In this document: piece by piece, positions 5,421 to 7,132 of the stretch
Numbering within the stretch: the stretch's first letter is position 1
Layout of the letters: each line of letters opens with the position of its first letter
DNA from: Candidatus Uhrbacteria bacterium CG_4_9_14_3_um_filter_36_7
GTDB lineage: Bacteria; Patescibacteriota; Patescibacteriia; UBA9934; GWF2-40-263
Direction: 5' to 3'
NCBI GenBank assembly: GCA_002791255.1
Contig: PFWS01000040.1
Location: forward strand, 1-7,132
DNA length: 7,132 nt
Notes under the pieces: generated by a model
The model's input: the letters and a program-made list of their open reading frames with translations, nothing else
Told to the model about the DNA's origin: nothing
Database searches by the model: none
Position numbers and translations under genes: made by a program

Positions 5421-6344
5421 TTAAGCTCTTTTTGAGGATCCAAATAAACGTATTTTTTGACGAACCACCTTGGTAATGAGTTCTTTGCCATGAGTCATGA
5501 TTTGGCGCGGGTCAATTATTTCTGGATATTCTTGTAAGAAAGAGCGAATACCAGCATCAAATGCGATACGAAGATCTGTATCAATATTTACTTTTGTAAT
5601 ACCAAGCTTAACAGCTTTTTTAATCGAGACATCAGAAACTCCTTTTGCTTGTTCAATTTTACATCCATATTGAAGACACTGGTGTTTTACTGTTTTTGGG
5701 ACACCTGAAGCTCCGTGTAAAACAAGGGGAACATTCACACCTCTTCTTATTTCTTGAAGTCGTTTAAAATCTAGTCGACAATCCTGTTTAAATTTAAATG
5801 CTCCGTGGCTTGTTCCAATAGCAATCGCAAGTGCGTCACATCCAGTTTGTTTTACAAAATCAACCACTTGTTCAGGTGAGGTTAAGTGAGCGTCGCGTTC
5901 TTTTATGGAAACAAAATCTTCTATTCCAGCTATGGCTCCGAGTTCTGCTTCCACAGAAATCTTTTTTTTATGAGCTAATTTAACAAGTTCTTTTGTTTGT
6001 TTAATGTTTTTTTCATAAGATAGAGTTGATCCATCAAACATAATGCTTGTGTAAAATCCACTTTCAATAGCATCTATAACCAGATCCATTTTTTTTCCGT
6101 GATCAAGATGAAAAACAATTGGAATATTCGTTCGTTTACTCACAATTTGTACAATGGTTCCAAGTTCTTCCATTCCAGCATAATCAATCGCTCCTTCGCT
6201 GGTTGAAATAATAACAGGGGAGTGTTCGGCTTCTGCTGCTTCTACAACCGCTTTGATAAATTCAAGATTATTAACATTAAACGCCCCGACTGCGTAGTGA
6301 TTTTTTTGGGCTTTTTGTAAAACAGATGAAAGGGAAGTAAGCAT
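5421..6344 (-). CDS. fba: Class II fructose-bisphosphate aldolase
   Basis: The enzyme cleaves fructose 1,6-bisphosphate to glyceraldehyde 3-phosphate and dihydroxyacetone phosphate, or the reverse. At 307 residues it has the size of the compact class IIB enzymes. YAVGAFNVNN (17-26) is the usual start. HLDHG (79-83) supplies the catalytic Asp81 and zinc ligand His82. FDGS is at 103-106, VEAELG at 131-136, and GTSHGAFKF (177-185) supplies His180. PLVLHGASG (206-214) gives His210, and KVNIDTDLR (251-259) provides the phosphate- and substrate-binding residues. The insert between GASG and NIDTD (about 215-250, with GCKIEQAKGV) is typical of the Helicobacter-like subgroup. Related tagatose-bisphosphate aldolases share most motifs, so substrate choice is likely but not proven. 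It is the first gene of the three-gene operon, starting 31 bp after the toxin stop. Confidence 0.92.
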   Translation of the reverse strand: MLTSLSSVLQKAQKNHYAVGAFNVNNLEFIKAVVEAAEAEHSPVIISTSEGAIDYAGMEELGTIVQIVSKRTNIPIVFHLDHGKKMDLVIDAIESGFYTSIMFDGSTLSYEKNIKQTKELVKLAHKKKISVEAELGAIAGIEDFVSIKERDAHLTSPEQVVDFVKQTGCDALAIAIGTSHGAFKFKQDCRLDFKRLQEIRRGVNVPLVLHGASGVPKTVKHQCLQYGCKIEQAKGVSDVSIKKAVKLGITKVNIDTDLRIAFDAGIRSFLQEYPEIIDPRQIMTHGKELITKVVRQKIRLFGSSKRA

Positions 6345-6353
6345 AGGTTCTTT

Positions 6354-6359
6354 ATTGTA
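6354..6359 (-). promoter_or_regulatory. Possible -10 box for the aldolase operon
   Basis: On the minus strand TACAAT lies 9 bp before the aldolase ATG in the 31-bp gap after the toxin gene. No good -35 is found at 16-18 bp; the nearest is TTATTG. Initiation here would give an almost leaderless mRNA, in keeping with the lack of Shine-Dalgarno sequences elsewhere. The alternative is transcription entirely from the toxin-antitoxin promoter. Confidence 0.3.
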
Positions 6360-6375
6360 TCAAAGAGATTGTAAA

Positions 6376-6636
6376 TCAATAAATTTGATTATGAGTTCCA
6401 ATATCGAGAAAGAGAACAAGAAAATAATCTTCTTGTTCTTCAAAAATAATCCGCATATCAGAACTGATAGAAAAAGCCCTTTTTTCAATAAGCCGACCAG
6501 AAAGAGGGTGGTTACGAAGAGATTTATCAAAGGGATTTTTTATGAACTTTTTTATTCCTTTGATAGCCTTTTGTTGAATCTCTTTTGGTAATTTTTGAAA
6601 ATGTTTCGTAAATTGTTTATGGTAACGTATTTTCAC
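6376..6636 (-). CDS. RelE/YafQ-type mRNA interferase toxin
   Basis: The 86-residue basic protein matches the YafQ/RelE toxin fold: a helical N-terminal half (FTKHFQKLPKEIQQKAI) and a beta-sheet C-terminal half. Compared with E. coli YafQ, NHPLSG supplies His43 (YafQ His50), D60 corresponds to Asp67, and GTHNQIY supplies His82 (His87). The YafQ His63 position is Ser56, a substitution common in related toxins of the R-S/A-F-S-I type. Such toxins cleave mRNA on the ribosome and stop growth until neutralised by the antitoxin. The start codon is GTG at 6634-6636; its last base pair overlaps the antitoxin TGA to give GTGA, so translation is probably coupled. The order is antitoxin first, as usual. 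Confidence 0.9.
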   Translation of the reverse strand: MKIRYHKQFTKHFQKLPKEIQQKAIKGIKKFIKNPFDKSLRNHPLSGRLIEKRAFSISSDMRIIFEEQEDYFLVLFLDIGTHNQIY

Positions 6637-6917
6637 ACCGAAGAAATACTATTAAGATAATCAATCGCCTCTTTGGTAGACATAATAGATGTTACATTTT
6701 TACTCAAAGAAGCTTCTTTAGAACCTTTTAAAATAGACATTTCTTCGGCTGGTGTAAGTCCATTTTCAGTAATAAGAGGAAATGGAATTTGTTTACGAAT
6801 AGCAATTTGCTTAAGATAAATTTTAATAGCCGCGCTTAAATCAATACCTAGTTTATTTAAAACTATTTTTGCTTCTTTTTTGCTTTTTTCATCGATGCGG
6901 ATTTGTATAGTAGTCAT
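6633..6917 (-). CDS. RelB/DinJ-family antitoxin
   Basis: The 94-residue product starts MTTIQIRIDEKSKKEA, the ribbon-helix-helix DNA-binding domain of RelB/DinJ antitoxins (about 1-45), with LGIDLSAAIKIYLKQIAIRKQIPF (23-46) as its two helices and the conserved IPF end. The C-terminal half (about 47-94) is charged and would wrap around the toxin. It should neutralise the downstream toxin and repress its own promoter. It ends in TGA, overlapping the toxin GTG start. The ATG at 6915-6917 lies about 25 bp after the -10 box. No Shine-Dalgarno sequence is visible. Confidence 0.92.
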   Translation of the reverse strand: MTTIQIRIDEKSKKEAKIVLNKLGIDLSAAIKIYLKQIAIRKQIPFPLITENGLTPAEEMSILKGSKEASLSKNVTSIMSTKEAIDYLNSISSV

Positions 6918-6925
6918 AAGGTTAT

Positions 6926-6953
6926 TTATTTATTCTAAGTTTATGATAAATAA
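6926..6953. promoter_or_regulatory. Candidate RelB/DinJ operator palindrome
   Basis: TTATTTAT at 6926-6933 and ATAAATAA at 6946-6953 are perfect 8-bp arms 12 bp apart. They cover the -10 box and the expected transcription start of the antitoxin gene, which is where a ribbon-helix-helix antitoxin would bind to repress its own operon. A second copy of the left arm in another register starts at 6922. Confidence 0.5.
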
Positions 6954-6971
6954 GTGTAGTGATATTGTCAA
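6943..6971 (-). promoter_or_regulatory. Promoter of the toxin-antitoxin operon
   Basis: On the minus strand a perfect TTGACA (6966-6971) is followed after exactly 17 bp by TATCAT (6943-6948). Transcription would start near 6936, giving a leader of about 20 bases before the antitoxin ATG. This is the best sigma-70-type promoter in the window. Confidence 0.8.
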
Positions 6972-6978
6972 TACGATA

Positions 6979-7021
6979 AAAACAAAAAACACACCCGATT
7001 AATTCGCGTGTTTTTTTGTTT
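6979..7021. terminator. Bidirectional intrinsic terminator
   Basis: AAAAAACAC on the left pairs with GTGTTTTTT on the right, and an inner CGA/TCG stem closes a five-base loop (TTAAT). The A-run and T-run give a U-tract in either direction. On the minus strand it lies about 40 bp after the stop of the partial gene at the right edge, so it probably ends that transcript and insulates the toxin-antitoxin promoter. Confidence 0.7.
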
Positions 7022-7059
7022 CCCCTTTCCCCCCACAAGCCTGGAGATGAATAAAGGAT

Positions 7060-7131
7060 TTAGTGACCAAGCAAGCTTGGTATAAACCCGAGGATATCAG
7101 GCGCATGAATAAAGTTAGCATATAGCCAAGT
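7060..7131 (-). CDS. C-terminal end of an unknown protein, runs in from right edge
   Basis: A minus-strand frame enters from the right edge and ends at a TAA (7060-7062) after 23 codons. It reads as a hydrophobic tail, with ANFIHAPDILGF and PSLLGH as its last parts. The intrinsic terminator about 40 bp downstream supports a real gene end here. I do not recognise the family from so few residues. A competing frame on the same strand stays open longer, into the terminator, and looks less protein-like. Confidence 0.3.
   Translation of the reverse strand, partial: TWLYANFIHAPDILGFIPSLLGH
7067..7130. repeat. Competing CCAAG/CTTGG inverted repeats at right edge
   Basis: CCAAGC (7067-7072) pairs with GCTTGG (7075-7080) across two bases. 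The second arm can instead pair, as CTTGGTATA (7076-7084), with TATAGCCAAG (7121-7130) with one bulged base. The two folds exclude one another. The direct repeat ATGAATAAAG occurs at 7047-7056 and 7105-7114. These may be accidents of coding sequence or part of an RNA element continuing beyond the window. Confidence 0.4.
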
Positions 7132-7132
7132 T

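Noticed and set aside
6355..6591. 78-residue plus-strand frame opposite the toxin gene
   Set aside because: It mirrors the toxin coding sequence, whose family motifs are clear on the other strand.
1..7132. CRISPR array or known riboswitch
   Set aside because: No regularly spaced direct repeats of CRISPR length and no recognisable aptamer core were seen on either strand.

Overview
The window is AT-rich and has tightly packed, short-leader genes, mostly without a Shine-Dalgarno sequence. Protein style and gene choice (Lys/Ile/Asn-rich proteins, S51 peptidase, RBBP9-type hydrolase, HI0933-type flavoprotein, DinJ/YafQ-like toxin-antitoxin, minimal sugar metabolism) suggest a Candidate Phyla Radiation (Patescibacteria) genome. 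This is an inference from style; there is no rRNA or phylogenetic marker in the window. TGA acts as a normal stop codon (the toxin and antitoxin both end in TGA), so a TGA-recoded lineage is unlikely.

Layout. (1) Positions 1-1574 are a disturbed, gene-poor accessory stretch. A frame entering from the left edge on the minus strand looks like the N-terminus of a tyrosine recombinase. Next come a strong AT inverted repeat, the first 60 or so codons of an S51 peptidase cut off abruptly, a short orphan C-terminal reading frame, about 160 bp of GC-richer DNA packed with hairpins, an intact small cupin, and about 465 bp with no gene I can recognise. The sequence GTTGTGT lies both at the peptidase break and inside the hairpin cluster, so the 235 bp between the two copies looks like an inserted, cassette-like unit. 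(2) Positions 1575-3426, plus strand: a serine hydrolase of the RBBP9/YdeN type and an HI0933/YhiN-type FAD oxidoreductase, 31 bp apart. (3) Positions 3440-6344, minus strand: a compact central-metabolism operon in the order class II fructose-bisphosphate aldolase, PfkB-family kinase, D-2-hydroxyacid dehydrogenase, with gaps of 7 and 6 bp. (4) Positions 6376-6917, minus strand: a RelB/DinJ antitoxin and RelE/YafQ toxin pair joined by a GTGA overlap, with a near-consensus promoter whose -10 box lies in a palindrome. (5) Positions 6979-7132: an intrinsic terminator and the likely C-terminus of another minus-strand gene.

How the genes fit together. The aldolase, kinase and dehydrogenase are probably made from one transcript and may serve glycolysis or gluconeogenesis plus hydroxypyruvate/glyoxylate or glycerate metabolism. 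The kinase substrate cannot be read from sequence; phosphofructokinase is an attractive but unproven guess given the aldolase next to it. The toxin-antitoxin operon sits immediately upstream on the same strand with no obvious terminator in between, so it may feed transcription into the metabolic operon. The most unusual part is the left quarter, which looks like the scar of one or more recombination events beside a possible recombinase gene.
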